Assembly: GCA_947623745.1 (NCBI GenBank)
Contig: CANQHN010000004.1
Span: 1 to 64,000, forward strand
Source of the DNA: an uncultured Oscillospiraceae bacterium
GTDB lineage: Bacteria; Bacillota; Clostridia; Oscillospirales; Oscillospiraceae
Direction of reading: 5' to 3'
DNA length: 64,000 nucleotides
Shown: one piece after another, positions 34,147 through 41,103 of the stretch
Layout of the letters: each line of letters starts with the position of its first letter
How positions within the stretch are numbered: position 1 is the first letter of the stretch
Translations under genes and position numbers: made by a program
Notes under the pieces: generated by a model
Told to the model about the DNA's origin: nothing
What the model saw: the letters and a program-made list of their open reading frames with translations, nothing else
Databases searched by the model: none

Positions 34147-34857
34147 TCAGATTGAAAGCGGGTTGGCGATGAAAGCGCCCACCATGCTTACAAACAGCCG
34201 CAGGCACCAGGCGTTCATCAATAGCAGAAAAAGCTGGCCCGCGAACATCCGGCACCAGCTTTTGAAGATGTTTGATGTGGCCTGGGACGCGCCCATGGCA
34301 AAGGCCACCGGCGCGGTGAACACCATAACGCCCAGCAGCACATACCGCTCCGCCGCCTCAAACAGCAACTTGATGTAGTTCCACGCCAGTATCAGCAACA
34401 AAATCAGGACGATAAGTGCGACAGCTCCGTTGGCGCATACTCCGATGATCGTGAGCAGCACCGAATTGAAATCCGCGAAGCTCAGATTTGGGAGAGCGGA
34501 GGTCAAGATCCAATCGTATGGGGTACCACCTATGTCAAGCGCCAGGTCCACGATTTGGTCCGAGTAGTAGGCCAGGAGAATAAAGAGGACGGAGCGTATG
34601 CTCAGCTTTATAGGGTCTTCTGCTTCGCCGCCGCCCCCGATCCCGAAATTCTTGAACAGGTTCCACACCCACAGAAGCAGGATAAGGCCGATTGCCAGGG
34701 CGACAAACACCTCGTACATGGTCTCCGCCGCCGGAAAGTACCGCAGAAACACACTCATATCACAGCCCAGTGCGCCCAAAACTGATGTGTTGATAAGATC
34801 CAGGCCGTACATGACTTGTTCCGCGATCCACTCCACGATGCCGTCTAAGATGCCCAT
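34147..34857 (-). CDS. VirB6/TrbL-like polytopic membrane protein
   Basis: 236 residues with about five membrane segments (e.g. VFVALAIGLILLLWVWNLF, IRSVLFILLAYYSDQIV, ALIVLILLLILAWNYIKLLF, LLLMNAWCLRLFVSMV). Its topology and position before virB4 match the VirB6/TrbL-like channel proteins of Firmicute type IV systems. The ATG lies 7 nt from the stop of the pilin-like gene with only a weak ribosome-binding site, suggesting translational coupling. Confidence 0.75.
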   Translation of the reverse strand: MGILDGIVEWIAEQVMYGLDLINTSVLGALGCDMSVFLRYFPAAETMYEVFVALAIGLILLLWVWNLFKNFGIGGGGEAEDPIKLSIRSVLFILLAYYSDQIVDLALDIGGTPYDWILTSALPNLSFADFNSVLLTIIGVCANGAVALIVLILLLILAWNYIKLLFEAAERYVLLGVMVFTAPVAFAMGASQATSNIFKSWCRMFAGQLFLLLMNAWCLRLFVSMVGAFIANPLSI

Positions 34858-34863
34858 GGCGTA

Positions 34864-35274
34864 TTACGGCGTATACTGTCCGCCGGCGAAGAAGGGGGTA
34901 ATATAGGACATGATGAAGCCCAGAGAGTTGAGGATGATCCAGGTGACGACGATGCGCTTGAGCCAGGCCCGGGACTCATCCACTGTTCTTCCTGAGCGCG
35001 AGAAGTTCATGAGCAGCAGGGCCACGGCAGCCGTCACGATGGCGGCAATGGTGGAGATACCGAGGATCTGGGTGTAGACGTCCTTCATCACCTCGGTGGC
35101 CTTCGTCCAAAGCGTAGGGTTTGCAGCCGCGGCATCAGCTGCGAAAGCGGGTTGGCAAAGCAGGGGTGTCACGCAGGACCCGAGAAACCCCGTATATAGG
35201 ATGCGGCCATAGTCCATTTGCCGTTTCAACGGTGTCTCAGGTTCTTTTTGGCGGGGTGTGTTTTTCAGGTTCAA
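34864..35274 (-). CDS. VirB2-like pilin subunit
   Basis: 136 residues. After a basic N-terminus, a signal peptide (YTGFLGSCVTPLLCQPAFAA) precedes two hydrophobic segments (ILGISTIAAIVTAAVALLLM and TWIILNSLGFIMSYITPF) split by a charged loop. This is the two-helix layout of VirB2/TrbC-type pilins. TTG start after AAAGGAGG. First gene of the transfer operon, preceded by a structured leader. Confidence 0.7.
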   Translation of the reverse strand: MNLKNTPRQKEPETPLKRQMDYGRILYTGFLGSCVTPLLCQPAFAADAAAANPTLWTKATEVMKDVYTQILGISTIAAIVTAAVALLLMNFSRSGRTVDESRAWLKRIVVTWIILNSLGFIMSYITPFFAGGQYTP

Positions 35275-35426
35275 TCAAAAGCCTCCTTTTCGTGGTTTGC
35301 CGAAAACGAAAACGGCGCCCGATTTTTCGGACGCCGCAGTACCTGTTGCGGGGAACCAAAAAGGGGACGCCTTTCAGCGCCCCGCCACAGCCGTTTTCTT
35401 TTGTGAATACAGTTTTGAGCATGTTT
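35275..35426 (-). promoter_or_regulatory. Structured leader with terminator-like hairpins
   Basis: The ~146-nt leader between the promoter and the pilin gene can fold, on the minus strand, into GGGGCGC-TGAAAG-GCGTCCCC followed by TTTTTGG and, further on, CGGCGTCCG...CGGGCGCCG followed by TTTTCGTTTTC. A longer stem (CTGTGGCGGGG / CCCCGCAACAG, one mismatch) competes with the first. This fits regulation by transcription termination, which is inferred. Confidence 0.5.
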
Positions 35427-35455
35427 AGTTTAACATATATGGAATCCTATGTCAA
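35427..35455 (-). promoter_or_regulatory. Promoter of the transfer operon
   Basis: On the minus strand a perfect TTGACA (35455-35450) and TAAACT (35432-35427) are 17 bp apart. Four phased repeats end just upstream of the -35 box, and a degenerate fifth overlaps it. Confidence 0.7.
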
Positions 35456-35464
35456 TTCCAATAC

Positions 35465-35508
35465 AGTCCCAATTTAGTCCCAAAACAGTCCCAATTTAGT
35501 CCCATTGA
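35465..35508. repeat. Four 11-bp-phased AGTCCCA repeats upstream of the transfer promoter
   Basis: AGTCCCA starts at 35465, 35476, 35487 and 35498, an exact 11-bp step. The 18-bp block CAGTCCCAATTTAGTCCC occurs twice at 22-bp spacing. Their position next to the -35 box is typical of activator sites. Confidence 0.8.
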
Positions 35509-35518
35509 GCGATAAAAT

Positions 35519-36061
35519 TCAGCGTTCATCTTCATCTGAAAGAGGAAAAAGGTCGGACAGCATTGACATACAGTCCTTAGAGGAATAGCCCCAAAGGATA
35601 GAACTGAGAGACGCCACCGCCTGTTCTCTTTTTCGGAAGTAGGTTGTCCGGCTGATGTCTCTGATATGCGGCTGAAGCTGCTCGATGATAAGATTCGTGC
35701 TCTCGATCTGTTGTGGAATTAAGTAGGTGTAGTATAAAATCCAGTAATACGCCTCACCGTTTTTGTGTTTCGTTCGGAGTAAATCAACGGCGCTGTTGAC
35801 CAGACGAATCATTTTATTGCTTCGCTCAATGCAGCGGGCATGATTTTCGATTTGAGTGCCGCTCAGATCGGCGCCCGCCATATACACGGATTCCAGAAAA
35901 TCATCAATGCTGGTGCCGTATTCAAGTTCAAATTCTTTCTTCAACTGCTGAACAGACAGTTCCATACTCCAGACGACATCACGATATTTTTTGAGAAGCC
36001 GCCAAGTGTCATGGTAGCGGGCGTCTTCCGCCACGCTTTTTTTAGATTTCTTACCTGCCAT
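35519..36061 (-). CDS. ArpU/RinA-like transcription factor, candidate transfer activator
   Basis: 180 residues. The C-terminal ISRTTYFRKREQAVASLSSI closely resembles the helix-turn-helix of ArpU/RinA-type late regulators and sigma region 4. The rest is helical with a basic N-terminus (MAGKKSKKS). The ATG at 36061 has GGAGGGAAAGAA upstream; the longer track start overlaps the radical SAM gene too far. Its gene ends about 10 bp from the phased AGTCCCA array, so it is a good candidate for the protein that binds it; that is an inference. Confidence 0.65.
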   Translation of the reverse strand: MAGKKSKKSVAEDARYHDTWRLLKKYRDVVWSMELSVQQLKKEFELEYGTSIDDFLESVYMAGADLSGTQIENHARCIERSNKMIRLVNSAVDLLRTKHKNGEAYYWILYYTYLIPQQIESTNLIIEQLQPHIRDISRTTYFRKREQAVASLSSILWGYSSKDCMSMLSDLFPLSDEDER

Positions 36062-36947
36062 TTCTTTCCCTCCTCGAATCATTGTAATCTTCCCAGGTAC
36101 ATGACTTAAAGACCTGTCGCGTATTGACCCAGCGGGCAAAGGCCTTTTGCTCACTGGAGGGCTCAGTCCCACAAAAATCCCGGTACGGTTGAGCAAAGGG
36201 AGTAATCCCCATCCGCTCCAGGGCCAATACACGCTGGTGGGCATCCGGCACGTCCTGTACCAGGACATAGGCCCAAAGCCGCCAGATTTTCACCCCGGCC
36301 TCCTGGAGATATGCTGCGGCCTGTTCCACCACCGGCAGCATATCGCTGGTATCACAGGACAAGCGTACAAATCGTATCCAGTGGAGCCTTGCCAACATGG
36401 CGGCGGACTGTGCTGATACCAAACGGGCATCCAGCCCCTGGTTGAAATCCACCCACACTGTTTCACGACCCATGCGGTCGATCTGCTCCAAGCCGTGTTC
36501 CAAGGCAAGTACGTTGTTGTCCAGAAATATGATTTCCCGGCTATCCGGGCGCTTTATCTGTTCCCAGGTGGCCGCCGGTCGGATTTGACCCTCCTTGCGG
36601 GGAACTATGCACCAAGGACACTGGCGGACGCACCCCCTGGTCAGGAATCCAACTGCCCGCTTGTACTGCGGGTAGATGCTGTAATCTGGGGCCGCTGCTT
36701 CCACCTCCAGCGGCAGATCCCGATAATCTTGGTAGCCAGTACCGCCGGTGATAACTTCATCTGCGTCTATCACGGTGCTGAAATCCGGTGTGAACGTGAA
36801 TACCTTGGACAAATATACCCGGTCATAGTGGGTGAAGCCGGACCACCACTCAACGGTATCACCCTGCTGCTTGTGCCAAGCTGCCAGACGCATAAGCGCC
36901 AAATTGGGAAAGTGATGTCCATCCACGTCAATCAAGCCAATCTTCAT
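36051..36947 (-). CDS. Radical SAM protein with B12-binding-like N-terminus
   Basis: 298 residues. The N-terminus (MKIGLIDVDGHHFPNLAL) looks like the Rossmann-type domain that precedes many radical SAM cores. TRGCVRQCPWCIVP (~residues 104-117) holds the CX3CX2C cluster that binds [4Fe-4S]. LDNNVLAL and FNQGLDARLV follow, as in radical SAM proteins of unknown role found on phages and ICEs. ATG after GGGAGGCGGGGG. It overlaps the regulator gene by 11 nt and the repA gene by 4 nt, so all three are one operon. Substrate unknown. Confidence 0.8.
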   Translation of the reverse strand: MKIGLIDVDGHHFPNLALMRLAAWHKQQGDTVEWWSGFTHYDRVYLSKVFTFTPDFSTVIDADEVITGGTGYQDYRDLPLEVEAAAPDYSIYPQYKRAVGFLTRGCVRQCPWCIVPRKEGQIRPAATWEQIKRPDSREIIFLDNNVLALEHGLEQIDRMGRETVWVDFNQGLDARLVSAQSAAMLARLHWIRFVRLSCDTSDMLPVVEQAAAYLQEAGVKIWRLWAYVLVQDVPDAHQRVLALERMGITPFAQPYRDFCGTEPSSEQKAFARWVNTRQVFKSCTWEDYNDSRRERNGR

Positions 36948-37972
36948 CCCCCCGCCTCCCCCTGGAATCCCTGAGCCAAATCGTGGCTGACCTGGGATGC
37001 GTAGTACTGTCCCATGGTAACTGGTGCGTTATACAGCGCCGACAGCGTATATGCCTTGATGTTCCGAATAAGCGTCGTGTTGTTGAGCATACACTCCAGG
37101 ACATAGGCAATGTGGTCCTTGTCCAGTTTCAGAAATCTGCTTTTAACAACACCAGCGGCGATATCCTCCCCGGAGATGCGGATGAAGTCCTTGTGGGAGC
37201 AGCACACCTCCACCATCAGATCCACATATCCCCCCAGGGTATCCGCCTCGTAGGGATGCTCCTGGAGCAGCAGGTCAAAGTCGATATTGGCTTTGATAAG
37301 CTCTCGGTAGGAATCCATCTCATCCATTCGCATCCGGCCCTTGGTCTGACCGCCGCGAAATGTACGGCGCTTTGAGGGGGGAGGGGGAACGATAGATGGA
37401 TCAGTCTCATTCAACTCAGTCTGATTCTTATCAGTCTTATTAGGGTCTGGATTGCCGAAGTCTTGAGTTCGGCATCTCCGAAGTCTTGACTTCGGTTTTT
37501 CAGAAGTCAAGACTTCACCGGCTGTTGTGCTAAGTTCAGACTTCGGTTTTTCAGAAGTCTGGACTTCTGGCATAGGAGGATCAACTGCTGGCGCTGGCTC
37601 AGAAGCGGGCGGGGGCAGGAAATTCATGACGTAGATCCTTGTGGGCTTTCCTTGGCCCTGTTTCCGCCGCTCTATGAGACCGATCCCGCTGGGCCTGTCT
37701 AGTTCTTTGAATAGCCGTATGACCTTATCCTTGCCGCTGCTCAGCATTTCCATGGCTTCCTCCAAAGTGAAGTAAATGTAGACCTTGCCGTCGGTATCCA
37801 GCCAGCCGTTGCGAACAGAAAGGCCCATGCGGTCCAACATCAAGCCATAAAGTATCTTGGCCTCCATCGACACGGATTTGAACCGCGAGTCGGTGAACAA
37901 TGTCTTGGGTATACGGTAAAAGCTGTACTGCTCCGCTTCGGCGCCGTAAAAATAATCCAGCTTTAATGGCAT
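36944..37972 (-). CDS. repA: Replication initiator, RepA_N family
   Basis: 342 residues. The N-terminal ~115 residues (FYRIPKTLFTDSRFKSVSME, AKILYGLMLDRM, TLEEAMEMLSSGKDKVIRLF) are the RepA_N winged-helix domain of plasmid and ICE initiators. A variable linker follows, then a conserved C-terminal domain (GYVDLMVEVCCSHKDFIRIS...). ATG at 37972 is set by GGAGGAG; the ATG at 37987 is too close to its site. The linker is encoded by an iteron array, as in RepA_N replicons where the origin lies within rep. Suggests the ICE replicates as a circle after excision. Confidence 0.85.
   Translation of the reverse strand: MPLKLDYFYGAEAEQYSFYRIPKTLFTDSRFKSVSMEAKILYGLMLDRMGLSVRNGWLDTDGKVYIYFTLEEAMEMLSSGKDKVIRLFKELDRPSGIGLIERRKQGQGKPTRIYVMNFLPPPASEPAPAVDPPMPEVQTSEKPKSELSTTAGEVLTSEKPKSRLRRCRTQDFGNPDPNKTDKNQTELNETDPSIVPPPPSKRRTFRGGQTKGRMRMDEMDSYRELIKANIDFDLLLQEHPYEADTLGGYVDLMVEVCCSHKDFIRISGEDIAAGVVKSRFLKLDKDHIAYVLECMLNNTTLIRNIKAYTLSALYNAPVTMGQYYASQVSHDLAQGFQGEAGG
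37455..37569. repeat. Iteron array inside repA (candidate replication origin)
   Basis: Half-sites GAAGTC (37457, 37480, 37503, 37554) and GACTTC (37488, 37511, 37539, 37562) recur mostly at 23-bp steps and form inverted pairs such as GACTTC-N9-GAAGTC twice. In the protein the array appears as repeated TSEKPKS. Confidence 0.75.
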
Positions 37973-38006
37973 TGGGGTCTCCTCCATTTCCCTCTAAACG
38001 CAAAAA

Positions 38007-38042
38007 AGCCTCCCCCGACGGAAAAATCCGTCGGGGGAGGCT
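38007..38042 (-). terminator. Strong terminator upstream of repA
   Basis: A perfect 16-bp stem with a 4-nt loop is followed on the minus strand by TTTTTTGCG, about 35 bp before the repA start. It could act as an attenuator of repA. Confidence 0.85.
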
Positions 38043-38074
38043 GCAACGTTTTTGTGAGCTGAACAACAAAAAAA

Positions 38075-38115
38075 GCCGCCTCAAAGCTGACCATAATCGT
38101 CAGCTTTGAGGCGGC
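38075..38115 (-). terminator. Second strong terminator
   Basis: A perfect 17-bp stem (GCCGCCTCAAAGCTGAC and its complement) with a 7-nt loop is followed on the minus strand by seven T. Together with the neighbouring hairpin it insulates repA from transcription entering from the right. Confidence 0.85.
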
Positions 38116-38278
38116 GGATTGGCTCCAAGGTATGCTGCCGGACCGGAGCCTGGCTTATGGCAGCCTTCATAATTCTTTGCGTATCACATCCTGTCTTATT
38201 TTGTAATGGTGTTGGATCAAATCAGCGCAGTCCCTTGTGTCCCAAGGCTTTGCTGGTTAGGGCTATTATGCCACAGGC
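38116..38278. other. Right terminal segment of the large ICE
   Basis: This stretch separates the last hairpin from the integrase remnant. No gene is seen apart from the out-of-family tail of the integrase ORF. It contains a short inverted repeat (CCTTG-TGTCC-CAAGG) near the inferred element boundary at about 38,278. Confidence 0.5.
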
Positions 38279-39283
38279 GTCATGAAACCGTATGTGCCGC
38301 AGGCCGTGGCGCTTCAGCAGGATCTGAAAGTGCTCTGAGATGTAGTTGGGCCGGAACAGGTGGCCCATCTCGTCTACGCAGACATAATCCAGGTACTCGG
38401 TGCAGTAGGATTTTTTGAATAGTTTCCGGTACTGGGCCTGTTTCTCTCTCTGTTCTTTCAAAAGCTCCCGCACGGCGGGGAGCAGGGGCAGGGTACGAAA
38501 GCTGGACTTGGTTTTCAGCTTGTCCTCAGTGTGCAGCTGATGTTTGCCCTGAGCGACGGTTTCCGTGACCTTGTGGTTGATGGAGACAGTCCCCCGCTCA
38601 AAGTCCACGGCGCTCCAGCGGATGCCCAGCACCTCGCTGCGCCGCAGGCCGTAGTAGGCGGCCAGACGGATGACTGGCGATATGGAGTCATCTTTGGTGG
38701 CCTCAAAGAGGGCGGCCAGCTCGTCCCGGGAGTAGAACCCGGCCAGATATTTTCCCTTCTTGGGGCGGTCCACCTTGTCCGCCGGGTTGCTGGAGATCAT
38801 CTCGTTTTTCACGGCGTACTGCAGGGCTTTCCGGACGATGGCATGGTAGTGGATGACGGTGTTGGCTCCGCAGCCGTCATCGAAAATGGACTGGTGCAGC
38901 TCCCGGATGTGTTTGGGCTGGATGTCGCACAGCCGCAGCTTGCGGCTCCGGAAGAAGCCGTCCAGCCGAGCCTTGATCATTCTCTCGTAGCTCACATAGG
39001 TGGTGCGCTCGATGGTAGGGGCCGTCAGCTTCAACCAGTCTTGGAGAAAATCCGCGAACAGGGGCGACTTCTCCCTGCGCCGCACCGCCGCAAGCTCCTC
39101 TGTGCTGTACTCGCGCTTCAGCTCCTCCAGCTTGGCCTGAGCCCTGCGCTTGTTTCCCTTCACCGGGATGCCCAGGGCGATGGACTTCTGGCGGCGTTTG
39201 CCGTCCTCGTCGTAGTAGCTGAGCATGGCGGTAAACTTGCCGTTCCGCTCAAATAGGCTCCCGGTGACCTCTCTGCTTTTCAA
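38222..39283 (-). pseudogene. int: Tyrosine integrase, C-terminus lost at the HDLRH motif
   Basis: 353 residues of a Tn916-type tyrosine integrase: N-terminal AP2-like arm-binding domain (~1-60), core-binding domain (~70-165) and the start of the catalytic domain with YYGLRRSEVLGIRW (catalytic Arg). The frame stays normal to HIRFHD and then reads ACGIIALTSKALGHKGLR and stops. The expected LRHTCASLL..., the second Arg and the Tyr nucleophile (~40-60 residues) are missing. The protein cannot be catalytic as encoded. TTG start after AGGAGG. The break coincides with the right end of the large ICE. Confidence 0.9.
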
Positions 39284-39347
39284 GTAAATTCCTCCTCTCC
39301 GCGTCCGTTCAAGGGTTTTGTGATGTTACCTTGGACAGGCGCTTTTT

Positions 39348-39581
39348 TCAAGTCCTTTCTGCGTTTTCTTCGCTGGAACATAAGTAGTCGATAACCGCCA
39401 CCTTCGGCACCCGGTACAGCCGCCCCATGCGGACGCTGGGAATCTGGCCGCTCTGAAGGAGCCGGTAGGTCATGCGCTGGCCTACACCCAGCATCCGGCC
39501 CACCTGCTCCGGCGTCAGCGCGTCCGGGTAACCCCGGAACATGGCCCGGTAGCGGGTCAGATCTTTCTCCTCTCTGCCCAT
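39348..39581 (-). CDS. xis: Excisionase, helix-turn-helix type
   Basis: A 77-residue protein with an excisionase-family winged helix: ALTPEQVGRMLGVGQRMTYR followed by LLQSGQIPSVRMGRLYRVPK. Such proteins direct the integrase toward excision. The ATG at 39581 is preceded by AGAGGGGAGGG. It lies 64 bp upstream of int in the same direction, the normal order in Tn916-like modules. The long track ORF covering this frame runs through the divergent sigma-like gene and is a shadow upstream of 39581. Confidence 0.85.
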   Translation of the reverse strand: MGREEKDLTRYRAMFRGYPDALTPEQVGRMLGVGQRMTYRLLQSGQIPSVRMGRLYRVPKVAVIDYLCSSEENAERT

Positions 39582-39599
39582 AAATTTCGCCCTCCCCTC

Positions 39600-39663
39600 T
39601 TGACAAACTTGTTGTAATTGATTATTATCATTACATAAATTACACCGTCTAATATATAGACGG
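39600..39663 (+). promoter_or_regulatory. Promoter and inverted repeat before the sigma-like gene
   Basis: TTGACA and TATTAT are 17 bp apart on the plus strand. Downstream, CCGTCTA-ATATA-TAGACGG (39645-39663) forms a 7-bp inverted repeat. A near-palindrome GTAATTGAT...ATCATTAC overlaps the -10. The region also separates the divergent xis gene, so it probably holds control sites for both. Confidence 0.7.
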
Positions 39664-39686
39664 CTAGAGGGGGTGAAAACGGTACC

Positions 39687-40196
39687 ATGGGTGGAAAAAT
39701 TTTTCGCCAGTCTGAGGCGGACAAGCGGGAGACCGCACTGGACCAAAGGCTGGAGGAGCTGGCGGCGGAGGAGGACTGGACGGCCGTAGTAGATGAGCTG
39801 GACCGCTTCGAGGAAAACAACGACCGGCGTCACGAGGAACACCGGGCCTGCCTGGACCTGTCTCTGATGGACCGGGACGCGGAGGACGATTGGGAGGGCG
39901 GGCAATTCCGGAAATTTTTGAAACTTTGCAGAGAGCGGGACTGGAACGACCTGATCTTCTCCCAAAAGCCGGAGGACCTGCACCAGCTGGTGACGGAGTA
40001 CCCAGTCAGCGCGGCGCTGAAGGAGCTGACGCCCATTCAGAAGAAGGTCCTCTGGGCCAACGTGGTGTGGGGCGTCCCGACGAGTGACCTGGCCCGTGAG
40101 CTGGGTTGTTCCGTCCGGAACATCACCAAGCACCGCCAGAGAGCGCTGGAGAAAGCCCGCTTTCTGGTCACGGGCCGGAAGGAACCTGACCCCTGA
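39687..40196 (+). CDS. Sigma-like factor (region 4 helix-turn-helix)
   Basis: 169 residues. The acidic N-terminal half is of unknown fold. The C-terminal ~60 residues (LKELTPIQKKVLWANVVWGV, then SDLARELGCSVRNITKHRQR) form a sigma-70 region 4 domain that recognises -35 elements. Similar ORFs sit next to int/xis in small clostridial mobilizable elements. The ATG is ~12 nt from AGAGGGGG. Divergent from xis. Confidence 0.75.
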   Translation: MGGKIFRQSEADKRETALDQRLEELAAEEDWTAVVDELDRFEENNDRRHEEHRACLDLSLMDRDAEDDWEGGQFRKFLKLCRERDWNDLIFSQKPEDLHQLVTEYPVSAALKELTPIQKKVLWANVVWGVPTSDLARELGCSVRNITKHRQRALEKARFLVTGRKEPDP

Positions 40197-40207
40197 AACG
40201 ACAAAAA

Positions 40208-40234
40208 GCCGGGACCGCTGCTTGCGGTCCCGGC
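40208..40234. terminator. GC-rich hairpin after the sigma-like gene
   Basis: A perfect 11-bp stem GCCGGGACCGC/GCGGTCCCGGC with a 5-nt loop. The T-tract is on the minus-strand side (CTTTTTGT), so it would stop leftward transcription better than rightward. Confidence 0.6.
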
Positions 40235-40280
40235 CGAAAGATGATATATTGATTACAGGAATTACACAGGAGGGGCCGGT

Positions 40281-40991
40281 ATGGAGCTCAAAACCATGTT
40301 CCCCAATTTAAATGTGATGTGGAGCCGCTGGTCGGAGTACACAACGGTGACGGACCGGGGTGGCGCGGAGTATCTGGTCCCCGCGCCGGGGGCGGCCGAG
40401 CTGGCCTACAACTGCGCCGACCGGCCGGAGGAGCTGGTGGCCGACGCTCTGGAGCTGGGCCGGCGGCTGTTGGTCGGCGGACTGGAGAAAGTGGAGAAAA
40501 CCCGCCTGTGCGCCGCTTTCGCGGCCTGTCACGGCCTCCTGGGGCTGGAGGCAGAGAAGGACACGGCCTGCTCTGACGACCCGAGTTTGCCCCCTTTCTG
40601 CCAGCCGCTGAACAGCAGCGGATATGGCGAGGACCTGGGGCTGTTCCAGGTCAGTTTCATGGAGCTGTACCAGCACTTTGCAATCGTCAGGGGGGAGCGG
40701 GCCCTATCGGAGCAGCACTCCAGGGTGATGGACCTGTCCGGCCTGCTGCGTTATCGCCTGACCAGCGGCCGGACCCCCCAGCTGGTGTGGGAGGCCCGGA
40801 GCATGAGGGCAGTCCTCCACCTGGCCTACGCGGCGATGGTGGCTGCACCGAGCGGCGGGCTGAAGGTCTGCAAGAACTGCGGGAAGGTGTACTACAATCC
40901 CCACGCCAAAAGCGAGTTCTGCTCGGCGCGGTGCAGAAACTATTTTAATGTGAGGGCGTTCCGGGAGAGGGAAAAGGAAACACCACGGTAA
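40281..40991 (+). CDS. DUF6076-like protein with C-terminal zinc finger
   Basis: 236 residues. The C-terminal ~45 residues carry CKNCGKVYYNPHAKSEFCSA followed by RC, a four-Cys zinc finger of the CGNR/DUF6076 kind, then a basic helix. The N-terminal ~190 residues are helical and unrecognised. ACAGGAGGGGCCGGT precedes the ATG. It follows the sigma-like gene in the same direction. Probably a nucleic-acid-binding accessory protein of the mobilizable element. Confidence 0.65.
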   Translation: MELKTMFPNLNVMWSRWSEYTTVTDRGGAEYLVPAPGAAELAYNCADRPEELVADALELGRRLLVGGLEKVEKTRLCAAFAACHGLLGLEAEKDTACSDDPSLPPFCQPLNSSGYGEDLGLFQVSFMELYQHFAIVRGERALSEQHSRVMDLSGLLRYRLTSGRTPQLVWEARSMRAVLHLAYAAMVAAPSGGLKVCKNCGKVYYNPHAKSEFCSARCRNYFNVRAFREREKETPR

Positions 40992-41071
40992 ATTGATGGA
41001 CAGCCGGAGACTTTGCTCCCTAGGGCCGGCCTTTGCCACAATCAGTACTGTCGGAATCACGGGATTCATGC

Positions 41072-41077
41072 TATAAT
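41072..41077 (+). promoter_or_regulatory. Extended -10 promoter of the DUF262 gene
   Basis: TGCTATAAT lies about 27 bp before the ATG. No good -35 box is seen, which is common for extended -10 promoters. Confidence 0.5.
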
Positions 41078-41103
41078 TGAGTTGATTGGAAGGAGATGGG
41101 AAC

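Noticed and set aside
37455-37569. CRISPR-like array
   Set aside because: The repeats are short half-sites 23 bp apart inside a coding gene, with no spacers of uniform length and no cas genes; iterons fit better.
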